Of a DNA stretch of 64,000 nucleotides, positions 63,926 through 64,000 are shown piece after piece. This DNA is from Flagellimonas sp. CMM7. Lineage in GTDB: Bacteria > Bacteroidota > Bacteroidia > Flavobacteriales > Flavobacteriaceae. The notes below the pieces were generated by a model. That model did not search any database. It saw only the letters and a program-made list of their open reading frames with translations, and was not told the DNA's origin. The translations under genes and the position numbers were made by a program. The stretch is taken from assembly GCF_021390195.1 (NCBI RefSeq), contig NZ_CP090003.1, positions 3,307,501 to 3,371,500 of the forward strand, given 5' to 3'. How positions within the stretch are numbered: position 1 is the first letter of the stretch; every line of letters starts with the position of its first letter.

Positions 63926-64000
63926 TCAATTTGATTCTGGTTTTAATACCTGTACTTCGCTTTCATTTCCGAAGGCATCAATAATAGTAATTCCAATTCC
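63926..64000 (-). CDS. C-terminal 24 residues of an upstream gene (probable secreted glycosidase-type protein)
   Basis: Partial reading frame ending TGA at 63926: GIGITIIDAFGNESEVQV... The strand ends like a fibronectin- or Ig-like domain, as in family 10-like glycosylhydrolases of this phylum. Two nt separate it from the GNAT ATG, so it is probably in the same operon. The remainder lies outside the window. Confidence 0.5.
   Translation of the reverse strand, partial: GIGITIIDAFGNESEVQVLKPESN

Noticed and set aside
1..64000. CRISPR arrays, insertion sequences, prophage, tRNA or rRNA genes
   Set aside because: No regularly spaced repeats, transposase or integrase genes, phage genes or RNA genes other than the 6S candidate were found.

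Overview
The window looks like a stretch of core chromosome from a marine-type Flavobacteriaceae bacterium (phylum Bacteroidota). The signs are low GC; the gliding gene gldI; Bacteroidota-only families (DUF3810, DUF5683, DUF6122, WbqC, large signal peptidase I, OstA-like, DUF349); and repeated use of the Bacteroidota promoter TTG-N(17-20)-TAnnTTTG with no consistent Shine-Dalgarno. Gene density is high, many starts and stops overlap, and no IS element, prophage, CRISPR array, tRNA or rRNA was seen. No gene-free stretch exceeds about 220 bases; the longest (3321-3536) is filled by a probable 6S RNA.

Layout. 1-2557 (-): a frameshifted, window-truncated TonB-dependent receptor behind an M23 peptidase. 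2670-5595 (+): coiled-coil protein, zapA, 6S RNA, rny, CBS protein. 5673-12046 (-): DUF349 protein, then TPR protein, two DUF368 transporters and aroE. 12133-19392 (-): aminotransferase and OstA-like protein, Na+/alanine symporter, a membrane protein with a possible DNA-binding tail, purA. 19405-24191 (-): fur, relA/spoT, M48 protease, SpoU methyltransferase. 24259-33404: lipoprotein (+), two amidohydrolases of which one domain set is degenerate, DUF3810, then nrnA-gldI-PPIase (-). 33404-34916 (+): PhoD-like phosphatase and ndk. 34974-37307 (-): recF operon with a DciA-like gene. 37434-43579 (+): TPR protein, ribH, a small membrane protein, mutL, two rhomboids, an EEP-family protein. 43571-49314 (-): parA-parB-DUF5683-dapB-lepB-wbqC-DUF6122. 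49450-57518: udk-ftsB-mutA-mutB (-) facing a divergent biotin carrier-accC-pccB operon (+). 57615-64000: an MFS exporter (+) and a peptidoglycan-recycling operon (-).

How they work together. Acyl-CoA carboxylase plus methylmalonyl-CoA mutase make a propionyl-CoA to succinyl-CoA route lacking only the epimerase here. AmpG, NagZ and AnmK import and break down anhydro-muropeptides. The rny/6S/zapA, relA/fur/purA and parAB/dapB/lepB blocks are housekeeping.

Most unusual signal. A short palindromic repeat with core TCTCGACYGCGCTCGA sits in frame inside both mutA and mutB, the two subunits of one enzyme. In both genes it encodes a similar peptide (SSAVE core), which suggests a mobile palindromic element that has been domesticated as protein sequence.
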